Source: Diphasiastrum complanatum
Lineage: Eukaryota; Streptophyta; Lycopodiopsida; Lycopodiales; Lycopodiaceae
NCBI GenBank assembly: GCA_029204225.1
Contig: MU832050.1
Span: 25,912-89,911 of the forward strand
Reading direction: 5' to 3'
DNA: 64,000 nt
In this document: in pieces, positions 11,688 through 23,649 of the stretch
Layout of the letters: every line of letters starts with the position of its first letter
How positions within the stretch are numbered: position 1 is the first letter of the stretch
Program-made: the position numbers and the translations under genes
Notes under the pieces: model-generated
What the model saw: only the letters and a program-made list of their open reading frames with translations
Told to the model about the DNA's origin: nothing
Database searches by the model: none

Positions 11688-11952
11688 TGTCAACAATCAG
11701 AAATGCAACATCATGCATTCACCATAAACAATTACCAAGTAGGGAGACGGAAGAAGAACACGCAATATCACTCTATCACACTCACTTCATACTAAATATA
11801 AAATGTACATATAAACCCTGAACCCTGATAGAGAGAGAAAACCTATGAATAGCCTAATAGACTAGCCTACAGCTAATTATAGCTGGTAACAGCTGTCAAC
11901 ATTAATGTACATCGTAAACAGTAACAATGAAGTTTATCATTGATTTCTAACA
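11688..11952 (-). repeat. Copia-B 5' LTR
   Basis: 265 bases. On the minus strand it starts TGTTAGAAATCAATGATAAA and ends TTGTTGACA. It aligns along its whole length with 7522-7778 and has an extra TCAACAT-like segment near 11895. The outer flank is the AATTG target duplicate. Confidence 0.92.
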
Positions 11953-12322
11953 AATTGGATCGGTACCTAGAAGATTCAGACTTTGATCACTAGCAAGCAG
12001 CCAAAAGAGTTTTGAGATACCTGAAAGGAACCATTGGACTTGTCTTGGAATACAGCTTCCCATTTGAAGGCATTGAGGGATTTGTAGACTCTGACTGGGT
12101 AGGTGACACAGATGACAAGAAATTCACCTGTGGGTTCGTTTTCATGATGGGCGGAGGAGCTGTAAGCTGGGCAAGCTGTAAGCAAAAATTTGTAGCTCTC
12201 TCTGTAACTAAGGCAGAACTGATGGAAATATGCCATGGTGCCCAAGAATATATTTGGATCAACAGTTTTTGTCATGAGATAGGCATCTCAATAAAAGTCA
12301 TGAAGATCTTCAATGATAACTA
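11953..12322 (+). pseudogene. Copia-C RT/RNase H fragment, right half
   Basis: Resumes the fragment cut at 7521. After the AATTG duplicate, AATTGGATCG-GTACC aligns with Copia-D AATTGGATCGCTCAGTAGGTACC with eight bases missing. The frame then reads RVLRYLKGTIGLVLEYSFPF, FVDSDWVGDTDDKKFTCGF (RNase H Asp), AVSWASCKQKFVALSVTKAE and CHGAQEYIW, ending KIFNDN then TAG. At that point it changes abruptly to an earlier part of pol (Copia-D), so C is truncated at both ends. Confidence 0.87.
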
Positions 12323-13932
12323 GAGACCAGAGGCGATTGCTGAAGGAAGAACAAACAGGGCAAAGAGAGCTCCACAAAGATTCGACGAGATGATATTCAT
12401 GATCCAAGAACCCAATGAAGAACTAGGGTCTTATCGGGAAGCTCGAGAGAGAGGAGACTGGAAGGAATGGCTTCATGTGATGATAGAAGCAATGGAGTCA
12501 ATAAAGAAAAACGATGCGTGGAATCTGGTACACCTGCCAGAAGGGAGGAGAGCTATCGGTTGCAGATGGATTTACAAATTAAACTTTGATGCTAGGGGTA
12601 ATGTGGAGAGGGCTACTCACAAATGGAAGGCATGGACTTTGATGAAACATCCGCTCCAGTCACCAAGATTGGATCAATCAAGATCATCATTGCTTGGGCA
12701 GCTGCTAATGACATGGAGATTCATTAGCTTGACATCAAAACTGCATTCCTGAACATGAAGCTCAATGAAGACGTGCATATGAAACAACCAGACGAGGTTG
12801 AAGAAGGATCGGGAATGGTCTACAAGCTCAACAAAGCCATGTATGGATTAAAACAATTATCCAGAGTCTGGTACGAGAGTATCGAAATATACCTTCATGA
12901 GCGAGGTTTCAAGAAGTGTAGCTCAGACCAGATATATCCACCAGGAGATCTCATTTAGAGATCACCGTTATAGCACTTTATGTGGATGACATAATTCTGA
13001 TTGGTAATAACATTTCAAGGCTGGAGTCTTGCAAGGCAGGATTGAAGACTGAGTTTGAGATCAAAGATATGGGGCTAGGAATTCAAGTGGAGAGAAACAT
13101 GATCAAAAAATATATTCACCTAAGTCAGGAAAGGTACATCATCAATATGCTCAAGAAATTTGGGATGGAAAATTGCAATCCCATTAGGACCCCACAAGAG
13201 CAAGGGATGAGACTGAGCAAGGAGATGTCACCATAGACTGAATCTGACAGAGTGGAGATGAAGGAGCCTAGTGGGATCGTTGATGTACGCTATGGTATGC
13301 ACGAGGCCAGACATAGCCACGACAATTGGATCGCTCAGTAGGTACCTAGAAGATCTGGGCATTGATCACTGGCAAGTAGCCAAAAGAGTTCTGAGATACC
13401 TGAAAGGAACCATTGGACTTGGCTTGGAATACGGCTTCCCATTTGAAGGCATTGAGGGGTTTGTAGACTCTGATTGGGCAGGCGACATAGATGACAAGAA
13501 ATCCACCTGTGGGTTCGTTTCATGATGGGCGGAGGAGCTGTAAGTTGGGCAAGCAGTAAGCAAAAATCTGTAGCTCTCTCTTCAACTGAGGCAGAACTGA
13601 TGGGAATATGCCATGGTGACCGAGAATACATTTGGATCGACAGTTTTTGTCATGAGATAGGCATTTCAACAAAAGGCATGAAGATCTTCAATGATAACTT
13701 GGGCAACATCTTCATATGCAGGAATGGAGGTTTGCACAAACGAAGCAAACACATTGACATCCAGCATCACTTTGTCAAGGATTTGGTACAAAATCAGAAA
13801 ATGATACTGGAATTTGTCCCACCAAAGAGATGACGGTAGACATAATGACCAAGCCTTTGTCTAAAGAGAGGTTTGTATGCTGAAGGGATGCCATGGGAAT
13901 GAAGGACACCATTAGAGAGGACGGTTAGCATT
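12323..13932 (+). pseudogene. Copia-D integrase tail, RT and RNase H
   Basis: Starts in the region between integrase and RT (RAPQRFDEMIFMIQEPNEE), then YREARERGDWKEW and GCRWIYKLNFDARG. A short internal deletion near 12612 removes the usual KAR-V-KG box. Further frames give MDFDETSAPVTKIGSIK, LDIKTAFLN, KLNKAMYGLKQLSRVWYES and the catalytic ALYVDDIILIGNN (YVDD) near 12975. RNase H follows (DSDWAGDIDDKKSTCGF, ALSSTEAELMGICHG, HKRSKHIDIQHHFV). At least five stops or shifts are present. Close relationship to Copia-C (same motifs, same spacing) shows both belong to one family. Confidence 0.88.
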
Positions 13933-13942
13933 GAGATGGGGA
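13933..13942 (+). promoter_or_regulatory. polypurine tract of Copia-D
   Basis: GAGATGGGGA directly before TTGTTGATGTCC, where a 3' LTR begins. Confidence 0.75.
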
Positions 13943-13943
13943 T

Positions 13944-14300
13944 TGTTGATGTCCATGTCACATGACACCAATGGTCACTGCTAACCCTCAACAATTGTAT
14001 AGTCATGAACGATGGATGTGTCTAGAAGGCATAGGATAAGTAAAGGTTTTCTTGGCATGCTTGATGCCTCGTCACGTATGTATATATGTAGGACATCATA
14101 TTGCACATTATATAGGATCTTGGCATGCCACCTACGTGCTAATATATGTACAAGCTTCGTGAAGCTATTTTCACACTTTTGTAATAGAGATATCGTCTGT
14201 ATGTGTGTGAGATCTTGTTTGCTTTGTGATTGATTGATTGAACATTCATTGATTCTGCTTTTTCATGCAATCATCTTCCTCGTTGTGGATTATACTAACA
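13944..14300 (+). repeat. Copia-D 3' LTR
   Basis: About 357 bases starting TGTTGATGTCCATG and most plausibly ending ATTATACTAACA (TG...CA, with TGTT/AACA inverted termini). No second copy is in the window, so the right end is inferred only from the terminal dinucleotides. Target duplication not established. Confidence 0.65.
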
Positions 14301-17041
14301 CACATGCCATATTGGAAAACATGATCTGGAATGAGAGAGTAGATGCTCCCTTGAGGAAGTCAACAAATTCAACTAATATCATCTAATAGGCTTGTGGGTT
14401 TTCATGTATGATGCATGAAAATGCAAATGAATATACTGTGGTATACTTGGTAATGATGGACTACATGCGGTGTGGTAGCTTTTCATCTGGAACTGTTGTG
14501 AGTTAAACTCCAACCAAACAGGATATTATGACACTTCTAGCTTTGCAAAAGATCCTGCAAATTTACAGCTGCCCAACTTTAATAGAATTCATGTCAAATG
14601 AGGGACAATCCTAACTCCTAAGCGTCAAGCTCCCGGATCTTGCATAAAGGGAAAGGGGAGCGATACAATCTCAATAGAGTACACAACTTCATAGAATCGA
14701 ACATAAAGCGCCAACTTTTACACATAAAGTTCCAATTGTACAGCTTGTAAGCCTGCAAATTGCAGCCATAAGTATTATCGTGTATGTCCTTGCACTAGTG
14801 AATAGTGAGATCTGTGAGAAGATAAAGATGAAAAGATAGATCCTCGCAAATTAGGAGATAGCTTATCTAAACAATGTAATGGAGCCACGATCCAAAATCT
14901 AGTACTCTGGATTTAAAGTGACACATATTTCCGTGTTGAACTCTCTTTTGTACTTGATGGGTCGATTTTTCCGTGAATGCTTTACTCCAAAGTGCAAGCC
15001 TGAAGGCTAAAGCAGTAAAGCGCAAAAGCCAAAAGGCGTCAACTTTATGAAATCAATTCCAGTTAATGGACAAGTGTGTGGATTCGAAGTGCGATATCTT
15101 TAGAGGAGCTCAGGCCCGCATTGATGTGACGATCAGGATCATATTAGTTGGAACTTGGATGTTAAAATGTGGGTAGAAGTTGTAACTTGTAACCTGACTT
15201 GGAAGTTGGAATTCGGATCCAGGTGACGTATTTCAATAGCTCCCGACTCCCGACATAAAAGCATGTCATCTGTGAAGAAACACAGAATCTAGCTGTTGAC
15301 ATGCATGCCTGTAGAAGTGTCTCTCAACTCGTAAATGCAGAGTGAGCAGTAGCACTTAAATTGCAAGGCAATGGGAGAAATCACCGTCTCTTTCTCTACA
15401 AGACATTCGGACAATGTAGTGAAATTAAAGAGGATACATGTAGCAGTTACTAATCTACTAATTGTCCTCTCCCCAAGCATCGCAACAGTTGTTTCCCGCA
15501 CTTTATGTCCACCGAACAAAGCAAGAAACAGTGTGAGCCTGTGGGCAAAAGCAACATAAAGCAGTTCTATGTGCTATTTGTTGATTTTAAAGCTTTAAAA
15601 GCAAGCTTTTCCTTCCCTACTACTAGAGTATTCGATGGGTAATTAAAAAGCGTCTGAAGATAGTCAGATGGAATGGATGGGCACCACCGACATAACTGAA
15701 ATGCTGCCTGCTTCGATGAGGCATTCGCTATTTGCAGCTGACTTGCCCAAAAGGTTGAAGCATAAAGTGGCTTTTGATCTTAATAACACCAAGAGAAATG
15801 CTTTCCTAAGTTCCTGCAAAAACTAAGTTATAAAGATGAAAGGTGCATGAAAAGCTGTGGCACCCCACAGCAGGGCAATTTTTGCCATTTAATTAGGAGT
15901 TTGTTCAATACCCAACAACTTTGTCGGTGTCCCCAGATGCTTTATGCCACATACTAGACTTTAAGAACGTTACAATGCGAATCACTTATTCACAGAAAGC
16001 ACATGAGAAAAAGCATATATTCACAGAAAGTGGCCCACGATTAATTGACATGTGAAATAATCTAACAAATTCAAACAATAAAAGTTTTGTCCCATTTTGG
16101 GTTGTTTTGAAAACTATCGCCAAGCTCCCGTATCTTGCTTAGTGCTAGAGTTCAGCTGAAAAGACAGCAATTATGGGGTCTAATCAGGCGTGAGCATAAG
16201 AGAGTGATCATAGGAGAAAAATACAGTTACTGCCTAGTAAAACCCTCTCCGTGGTTACTGGTTGCCCAATATCTCATGCTACCAAGTCAGAATATCCGAC
16301 AGCATGATCTCCATGTGAAAGATATGGCAAAGAACCAAAGAGCTCCTACTGTATGCTCTAGCATACTTCTTGAAGTAAGATTGTTTACAGCCTCAAGTGT
16401 GTCTAACATGAGATATTGTTTTACTTTATGAAAGGTGCCCTTGTTTGTCGATTCTTAATCATCACAGTAAATAGACGACGTTGCAAGACACTATGCTTTG
16501 GCATGTCTGAACTGTCAGAAATGCAGCAGCATTTTTCCAATTCTTAATATAGCAGAGACATTCATGAGTTGACAGCACTTAGTTATTGTTGTTGTTAAAC
16601 TCATATTTGAATATTTGGAATCTAGAGGATTGACTTCACTTCATTAAGCCCAAAATGACATTGTGAACTACATCTGCAAAAACAGTTACATTGAACATAA
16701 TAGTCACTGGTAATTGGACACCAAAAGTTGCAGTAGTTTCACCATCATTGGATGTTCTGTACTCACAGAAAGTATGCTGTAAAAATCTGTATAGTCTGTT
16801 AGGAATGATGAAACAAACAGTTGTGTGATTTCACCGTCATTGTTAAAATCAAAACCACTAGATTCAGGTTCCCAAGACAAGCTTTGGTTGAAAACTAGCA
16901 AAGCTTGCAGAAGGAACCCGATTAGAAAACAATAGGACAACGCCTTCTGATAATTTTAGTTATAGCACATAGACACACAATCGGGCATGAGTCTGTAGTA
17001 TCCAATCTCCTTCAAGCAAAAATCACTACCACGTCAAAGTT
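14301..17041. other. intergenic DNA downstream of the MATE gene
   Basis: About 2.7 kb with only short chance frames. A 16-base phrase CAAGCTCCCGTATCTTGC at 16122 recurs as CAAGCTCCCGGATCTTGC at 14628, both followed by AT-rich sequence, hinting at an old dispersed repeat. No coding or RNA gene is supported. The MATE 3' untranslated region should lie just below 17042. Confidence 0.5.
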
Positions 17042-19201
17042 TCATTCTTCGATTTGCATCACTGTCACAGAAATCAAGGCTTTTTCCTCGTTTTTTTCCG
17101 CTTTGCACGTTTGATCGGACACAGCTTTCATTTCCAGTTCCACAGAAGCATCATGCAAAGATCTACAAAGCGGTTGGTGGTCCTCTTCTTGTGCGTTGCA
17201 GCCTGTCAAATGTTTTGCTCTTGCTGCTTGTAAAGACCAATCGGTACGCATCAATACAAGTAGCATAAGAGTTGCGCAGGTTGCTTGTGCTGCTAGCAAT
17301 CCAAACCACAGCCCTGCAAATCCAATGTTGAAAATGAAACCCATCACAATCGCAACAGGCATTCCCACACAATAAAAAGAGCCAAGATTGATGTTTGCTC
17401 CCGTAGAAGGTCTTGCACTTCCTCTTAAAACACCACAACCTGTAGTTTGAGGACAGTTGCCGAGCTCGCACAGGCCAACTATTGGCATTGCAAGGGCAGT
17501 GAGTGAAAGGATTTCTTTGTCCGAAGTGAAAAGCTTTCCCCAAACATGTCTCATTGTTGAGGTGAATGTCATTGCAATGATGCCGAGCAAAACTGCACAT
17601 CCAAGAGAGACGATCGTAACAAATCGAGCCTTGGCGGGGCGATTAGCCCCTAGTTCGTTGCTGACTCTCGTCGACACAGCAAGGCTCAGCGAGGAAGGGA
17701 AAATGTAAACGAGAGATGTTGTCTGGATCAAAATTCCCATTGTCGCAACCGTTGCTCTGGCATTGATGAGCAACCCCGACAAAATGATCATGAATTCGTA
17801 CCACCACCACTCTAAGCAAACTGACACACAGCTTGGAATTGCAAGATTAAGCAAAGGCCTCCAATCCTTCAAGCATGATGAAGACCAGCCTTCCCAAGAT
17901 TTTTTATAATTCCCAGAAATCCACAGATATCCAATTAGAAACAGCACAAGATTGAAATTTGTCCAGGCAGCTGCAAGGGCAACACCTTTCACTTGCATCT
18001 TCAACTGAAAAACCAGAAATAGATTGATTGGGAGGTGCAGTGTTACAGCTAAGGCTGCACACCAAGTGAGCGGAGAAGTGATCTTTTGGGTGCGAAGATA
18101 AATTCTTAAAGGGTTCAAAAGTGCTTGAACCAGTAGGTCTGGAAGAGAATAAAGCAGATATGTACTGGCCATGAGTGTGATGCTCTTATCTTGCCCACAC
18201 CATACAAGTATCCTTTGCATGTTCAGCCATAAAAATCCAATGGGCACACAAGCACAGAAAAGAACCAGTATTGTCCTCTGAAGGGTGAGTCCCATCAAAT
18301 GCCACCTTTTTGCTCCATACGCTTGCCCACAGATAGGCTCCATACCCATCGCTAATCCAGCGAGCACAGAATATCCAGTAATATTTGCAAAACCGATTGC
18401 TAACGATGCCCCAGCCAGTTCAAGCTCACCAAGGTGGCCTAGAAAAAGCATGGATATCATGGCTCTAGCATACAACAACAATCCCATGACCACCATAGGC
18501 CCTGCTATGCCACTCATTTGTTTTAGCTCTTCCACAATCTGCAAAGAAACAAACATTTTGTAGCTTGTTATTAGTGACCAACTATTTTCCTTATATTAAA
18601 ATGGAAGCTGTGTTGCTCACAGACCATAAAGCTCTTCCCTGGATTCATTCAATCTAACACATCTAAATTAGACTAACGGTTAACCCAACTGTGAATCGAT
18701 AAACCACCAGTTAGTGTTGACCGTTGTTCACCTGAATATGATTGTGTAAAGCCGAAACGCATTTTTGTATTTCTACTAATCATGAATTATGTCATCAGTG
18801 AACTATGATTTACATAAATGCATGAAATCTCTTCTTTTCAAGTACATAAACCAACAAGTAATTGCAGATTGGCGAAGCAGTCATGGAGCGAGATTTCTGG
18901 TTTCCTACGAACATCTCAGGAACTTATAGTTCATAGTGGAGTTATATGTTCTGCACTTGTATAAGAAATACTTTTCAAGAACTAATTTACTGGTGGGCAT
19001 AGCTTACAGTTGCTACAATATACCGACCTCAGCAAAAGACGGCAGTCGCTGAAGTTCTTCAATGTCATCATCCTTAACAATTGCAGCTTTGCTCTCTAAA
19101 TTGGTATGAATACCGTGGACGGCTGGAAATTGGAGCACAAAGTTATTCTTCTGCGCTGTGATTGGATCTGCTCCACAGTCGCAAATATCAAGTCTACACA
19201 T
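17042..19201 (-). CDS. MATE efflux transporter (DETOXIFICATION 48-51-like), two exons
   Basis: Multidrug and toxic compound extrusion carrier, a membrane H+- or Na+-coupled antiporter with 12 helices. Exon 1 is 19201-19028 (58 codons, hydrophilic, ending RLPSFAE). The intron has donor GTCGGT and acceptor TTTGCAG. Exon 2 is 18538-17042 (498 codons plus TGA). Joining in phase 0 gives PSFAE/IVEELKQM, the usual start of this family. Family marks include LLLYARAMISMLFLGHLGE, GLAMGMEPICGQAYGAK (residues about 121-135 of 556), SCVSVCLEWWWYE, IFPSSLSLAVSTRVSNELGA and GCGVLRGSARPSTGANINL. The last 60 or so residues are a polar tail. The CLEWWWYE and TTGCGVLRG motifs point to the plant DTX48-51 subgroup, whose members in Arabidopsis act in endomembranes in development, iron and ABA-related responses. 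The substrate cannot be inferred. No stops or shifts: likely functional. Confidence 0.95.
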
Positions 19202-19923
19202 TGTTGGCAGTGTTATATTGCTGGTCTAGCTTCGATTTGAAATGTGACTGCAAAAGAGCTATAGAATTTCGCACTGCGAAGGCGAGACTCAGCTTATGCT
19301 TGTGATTACTTGCAAAAATTTTTAAATCTATGATATAGATTGTCGTAGACGTAGTACTCAAACCAGATTTTCTTTCACAGACAGTCTCTTAAAACGTCAA
19401 CTGTTAATCGACAAGGAAACGCCCCGTTAAATCTTTGCATTTGCACGATAATTGACTTGCTGCTAACCGTTTAGTCATAGCTCTGTCCGACTACATTTCG
19501 ATCTATCAAGCACGCAAACCAAACCCGCAACTGCATCCACCGACCTTTTGCAGTTGCCGTAATTCTTGAAACTTTCGCTTCAGTGAAGGAGACTTCAGTT
19601 ACAGCGAGCGCATGAGTCAAGTTCTACTGTTCAGCTTTGGTTTGTACAGAAAAGGGGCAACATATACTGACCAATTCTAAGCAGAAGAACGCTGTGCCTA
19701 TCCTTGAACAGCAGCTAGCTCGCAAAGAATGCACGTCTCTCTATAGACTGGGTAATAGTTTCCGTATCGCGCTCGCCAACCTCAATCTCACCCTACCTAG
19801 CATGCACGTAGCAGATCATGATCGTTCCCAAATTTGCTTTCCCCCAGTCTCATGAGCCACTCCCTCTCACAAGCACCAGCACGCACGTAAACACACGCAC
19901 GCACAAAATGGGTCGAGGTTGAG

Positions 19924-19999
19924 TTTCCGTGAAGGAGATCACAATAGCAAAAAGGTCCTTGAATTTCCGTGAAGGAGATCACAATAGCAACAAGGTCCT
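19924..19999. repeat. 40-bp-period tandem duplication upstream of the MATE gene
   Basis: TTTCCGTGAAGGAGATCACA begins two 36-base copies (19924-19959 and 19964-19999) separated by TGAA. They differ at one base (AAAAAGG versus AACAAGG). Near-identity indicates a recent duplication. Confidence 0.9.
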
Positions 20000-20279
20000 G
20001 CTAGGCAGGTAATCTATCTTGACTCGCCCATACAATCATTCTCATCATCAGCATACTATCACCATCTCCCCAGCGAGCTCGCAGCTCCTGTTGGTGCCTG
20101 CAGGCATGGCGACGACCAAGCAAGCGAGGGAGAGGAAGAAGAGAGCAGAAGGGTAGAGATCTGATAACGATGATGAGATGAGACGATTCCTCAGAGGAGA
20201 GATCGCCTGCGGCGGTTTGCTAAGGAGTGAGTCAGTCGGGAGTCAGAGGCAAGAACAAAGAGAAAGAGAGAGAGACAGA

Positions 20280-20280
<1 letters not shown>

Positions 20281-20334
<54 letters not shown>
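20281..20334. repeat. (CG)7(AG)20 compound microsatellite
   Basis: Perfect (CG)7 at 20281-20294 runs straight into perfect (AG)20 at 20295-20334 and is preceded by GA-rich sequence. It lies about 1.1 kb upstream of the MATE start; read on the MATE strand it is a CT tract, a frequent element of plant promoters and leaders. Confidence 0.95.
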
Positions 20335-20335
<1 letters not shown>

Positions 20336-20382
20336 AAAAAAAGAAAGGGAAAAACTCAATCTGCCCAAAACAGAAGTCGCGT

Positions 20383-20391
20383 GTATTTATG
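20383..20391 (-). promoter_or_regulatory. candidate TATA box upstream of the MATE gene
   Basis: Minus-strand CATAAATAC. The downstream direction on the minus strand runs through the CT/CG tract (20334-20281) toward the MATE start at 19201. It would imply a long leader of about 1.1 kb, possibly with an intron, so this is only a candidate. Confidence 0.25.
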
Positions 20392-22847
20392 CGGAGCACG
20401 CACTCGTGCGGCCATGCCTGCTGTCATCTGTGTTAGGCCCGGACCCTCCTCTGAGCTCTCTTCTGACTACTCACACTCTCCCAAGTCCTGCTTGCCTTTC
20501 ACTTCCTCCCAAGGGCCAACTTCCAAGTGACCAACTCCCCTTCTCTTCAGTGTTCACTTCTCATCTCATGTGCCACACTCCACACAGGAGCTGCACAGTG
20601 TTAGGAAAACTCATCAAAATTTTTCCGATGATGTCGATTTTTCACAAAAGATATCGATTTCATTCTTACAGTTTGTCGGCTTTCTCAACACTCTGCAGTA
20701 CCTTCCTTTCGAGGCTAAGAGCTAAGCCCTATGGCTCGAGAAACAGAAACATCGACTCCATCCATCCATCCATCAATCATTGATGTGAGAGTTTCGTCCG
20801 TGTGATGAAGTTTCATCCCTATGAAGAAGATGAGAAGTCTGCTCCAATGGAATGGCTTCTAGCCAAACTCTTATGAAAAAAAAACATTTGAAAGAACAAT
20901 ATGGTTAGTCCATATAGTGAGAATTGACAAACATAGATACCTGACATTTAAACCACTCTAAAGGTCTTTAGTTGCACCTCAGCAAACAAAATGGTGATAT
21001 GTGCAAGCAAAAACGTGGGTGGTCCTTGTCTTCTGCCCTTAAGTTCCCAAGTTCCACCTAAAGTGCCCTAGACATTGACCTTCCCTCATCCAAAAATTAA
21101 AACTTATTACTCACCAATTTATGGGGTGTAGGTTTTTCTCTCTCCCACGGAGGCTTGGCATTTGCAACCTCCAATGTTATGCACGTCAAAGGGTAGTTTG
21201 ACTTTATTTGAAAGGCAAATTTTAAAAGCATGTCGTATGAATGACAAACTTAAAAATTGCCCTTCCATTTAAAAGGTATCTTTAATAAGTTAAATGTCAT
21301 GCAATTTTAGAAAATTTATTGTACAATATGACATGAATATATGTATATAAGTGGTTGAAAGGTTCATACTTATTTTATTTGAAAGGTACCATTGCTTATA
21401 CATGTCACGTGAAATGTAAGAAAAAAAAAAAGCCCATCACGGTGAAAGCTTAAGGTGCACCTCAAATTCCAAGCCTAAGAAGGGCCTAAAATTGGTATTG
21501 GAATTTGACATGCACACTCACCTTTCAGCTTGAAAGTCTTTTTTAACATATAAAGTTCATTTGACATGTATGTTTAAAGGTTAGCAATAATAAATTGCTC
21601 ATTCTAAACATAGTCATGTTATGTTTTAAAATATAATTTAAGAATATATATATCTACTACCTAATGGTTAGATTTACTTTTCATATTAAATGGTGATTCT
21701 TTCATGGCCCTTAGATTAAACTTTAGAGATATATTTGCCTTTCTTGGTAAGGCATATAGGCTATTGACATGCATTGAAGCTTGCAAATGTCAAGCTTGAA
21801 TAGTACCTAAGAGTGTCACATAGACCAAAATGAAAGGCCAAAAGTGCTATAGTGCCTTCCCCTAGGTAATGCTTTAAGTGCAACTTGATTTTTGACTAAT
21901 GCACCCCATAGAATGTCTATGTGGACACCCAATGATTGACTGACCTAGGATCTGGATTTGGACAACCAATGAATGACTACTAGTTAGTGTGCACACATTC
22001 TACCCCGATATGTGGCACTTTTTCATTGGCTGTCTAGAATGTGCATGTGGACAGCCCGTGGTAGTCGACTGCCTATAAATATGCACACTCACACTTTTGA
22101 GTCCACTAGTCCATGGCAACCATTCATTGGAAATGTGCATGTGCAATTTACTTGTGCATGCGCTATGTGGTAGTTGTTCATTGGATGTCCCATGTGGAAG
22201 AGTTTTAGTGCATATAAAAATTATGTATAGGGTAAAATCCCCCTAAGCATGGGCTTTAAGCTCCCTCATTGCAAGAACCCGAAACGACGTAAAGCCTTGC
22301 CTAGGGAATTTATCGTAGATATAGGTCCCAACATCTTTTTCTTAAAAATTTATATTGCCATGTCCACGCATTGTGCCCATATTATTCTACTTGGGCTGCT
22401 CGAGCATGATGGCTTCACAATTTGTGAAGGGTTTTACATTTTTTAAAGTGACTCCAATACACAAAAAATTGAGTTTTTGGCTTTGAATACTTTGGGTTAA
22501 AATATTTTTTCCCCATTTATTAAGCTCAAAGAGACTAAAAAGGAGCTATGGCTTTCAAATAATAATTTGTTGTTCATTCAACTTTCATATTTGAAGGGTT
22601 AATCTTCTAAGTTGAAGGGAAATATTTAAATTAGCTTTCATGAGATTCCACAAATTCTTTTGTCTTTCTTTGAAAGGCATTAGGGCTTTGCAAATTCGGA
22701 CTCTTCCCTAACTGAGGGTTGGGCTCCACTCCCACTACTTTGTCAGACTCCAATCACCAAATGCCTACCATTAATATAAATAAGACAACTTTAGCTCCAA
22801 CTATACTTGGATGAGCTTAGCGCCATGATTGACTTCTCGGTCATAGT

Positions 22848-22891
22848 GCCACAACCATCTAATGGTGATGCCACAACCATCGAATGGTGAT
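22848..22891. repeat. 22-bp tandem duplication
   Basis: GCCACAACCATCTAATGGTG and GCCACAACCATCGAATGGTG start two adjacent 22-base units; each contains CCAT..ATGG inverted halves. Confidence 0.85.
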
Positions 22892-23587
22892 GTTTGTTGA
22901 TAATTACCATCTCTCTCCAAGATGGTGGTATATCTTCCAACCCTTAGATGTGTGGGAGTCCACCACTCTCACTGTAGTTGTGGTGTTGAATAAGTTGATC
23001 CCTATACTTTATTTAAATACTTGGTTTTAGAGAGAGAGTCTCACTTTGGTTGGACCCAGACAACATTCCAAGGCCAAGGGCTCACGAGGGAATGGTGGTC
23101 ACTTACAGTAGTACCTTGCAACCTCATTGGATATTGACTTTTGGTTTATGGATCACTCTCTGCATGTGGTCAAAATGGTCCTCAAATCCAAATAGTGGTT
23201 CACATCTAGAATCTCATGGCCATGTGGGTGGGTGGTTACGTACGGGCCTTCCTTATATTGAAGTGCCTAACGATGCTAGCCTCGGGCATCACAAAATAGG
23301 GAAGGCCCAAGGAAGAGGGCCTTCCCCAGCATAAAGTGCTGATTTTTTTTTAAAAAAACTTTACAAAATCATACGATTCCTTTGACTTTACTATTTTTAA
23401 ACATTAGAACCTTATGAATTCATAAGGCTCCTCAAGGCACATTGCGTATGAATTGTGTGAGGCAAGGTGTTCCCCAACTGCACTACAAATTTCTTTGAAC
23501 TTCTTTGGATAATACACAACTCTTCCTAATTCATACTTGCCATGGGGCTTGGAATTTAAAAGACATACTTCCTTTCACGATGAATAT

Positions 23588-23649
23588 CATTTTATTTATA
23601 CCATTCAACTTGATGTTTCATTTTATTTATACCATTCAACTTGATGTTC
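23588..23649. repeat. 31-bp tandem duplication
   Basis: Two adjacent units starting CATTTTATTTATACCATTCA, the second differing only at its last base. A recent slippage-type duplication in non-coding DNA. Confidence 0.9.

Larger units (their letters stand above)
7522..11952 (-). mobile_element. Copia-B, structurally complete LTR retrotransposon nested in Copia-C
   Basis: All structural marks are present. Related LTRs lie at 11688-11952 (5') and 7522-7778 (3'). A minus-strand primer site TGGTATCAGAGC at 11676-11687 is complementary to the 3' end of initiator Met tRNA. A PPT precedes the 3' LTR. A 5-bp target duplication AATTG is present at 7517-7521 and 11953-11957. The interior holds gag end, protease, integrase, RT and RNase H in Ty1/copia order. 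The N-terminal gag is largely missing: only about 370 bases separate the primer site from the zinc knuckle side. One TAA (9513-9515), a frameshift near 10150 and a break between protease and integrase make it non-autonomous today. The two LTRs differ by scattered changes and small indels, so the insertion is not brand new. Confidence 0.93.

Noticed and set aside
16704-16940. 78-codon minus-strand frame downstream of the MATE gene
   Set aside because: Starts with a hydrophobic stretch but has no homology I recognise; more likely 3' untranslated or intergenic.
20106-20156. Short plus-strand start in good context (GGCATGGCG) followed by a possible GT donor
   Set aside because: Only 16 codons, basic and low-complexity, and no downstream exon could be recognised.
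20178-20783. 201-codon plus-strand frame upstream of the MATE gene
   Set aside because: Runs through the CG/AG microsatellite and shows no domain or biased composition apart from it.
23050-23334. 94-codon plus-strand frame in the repeat-rich stretch
   Set aside because: No motif, no neighbours of coding character and biased by chance; not supported.
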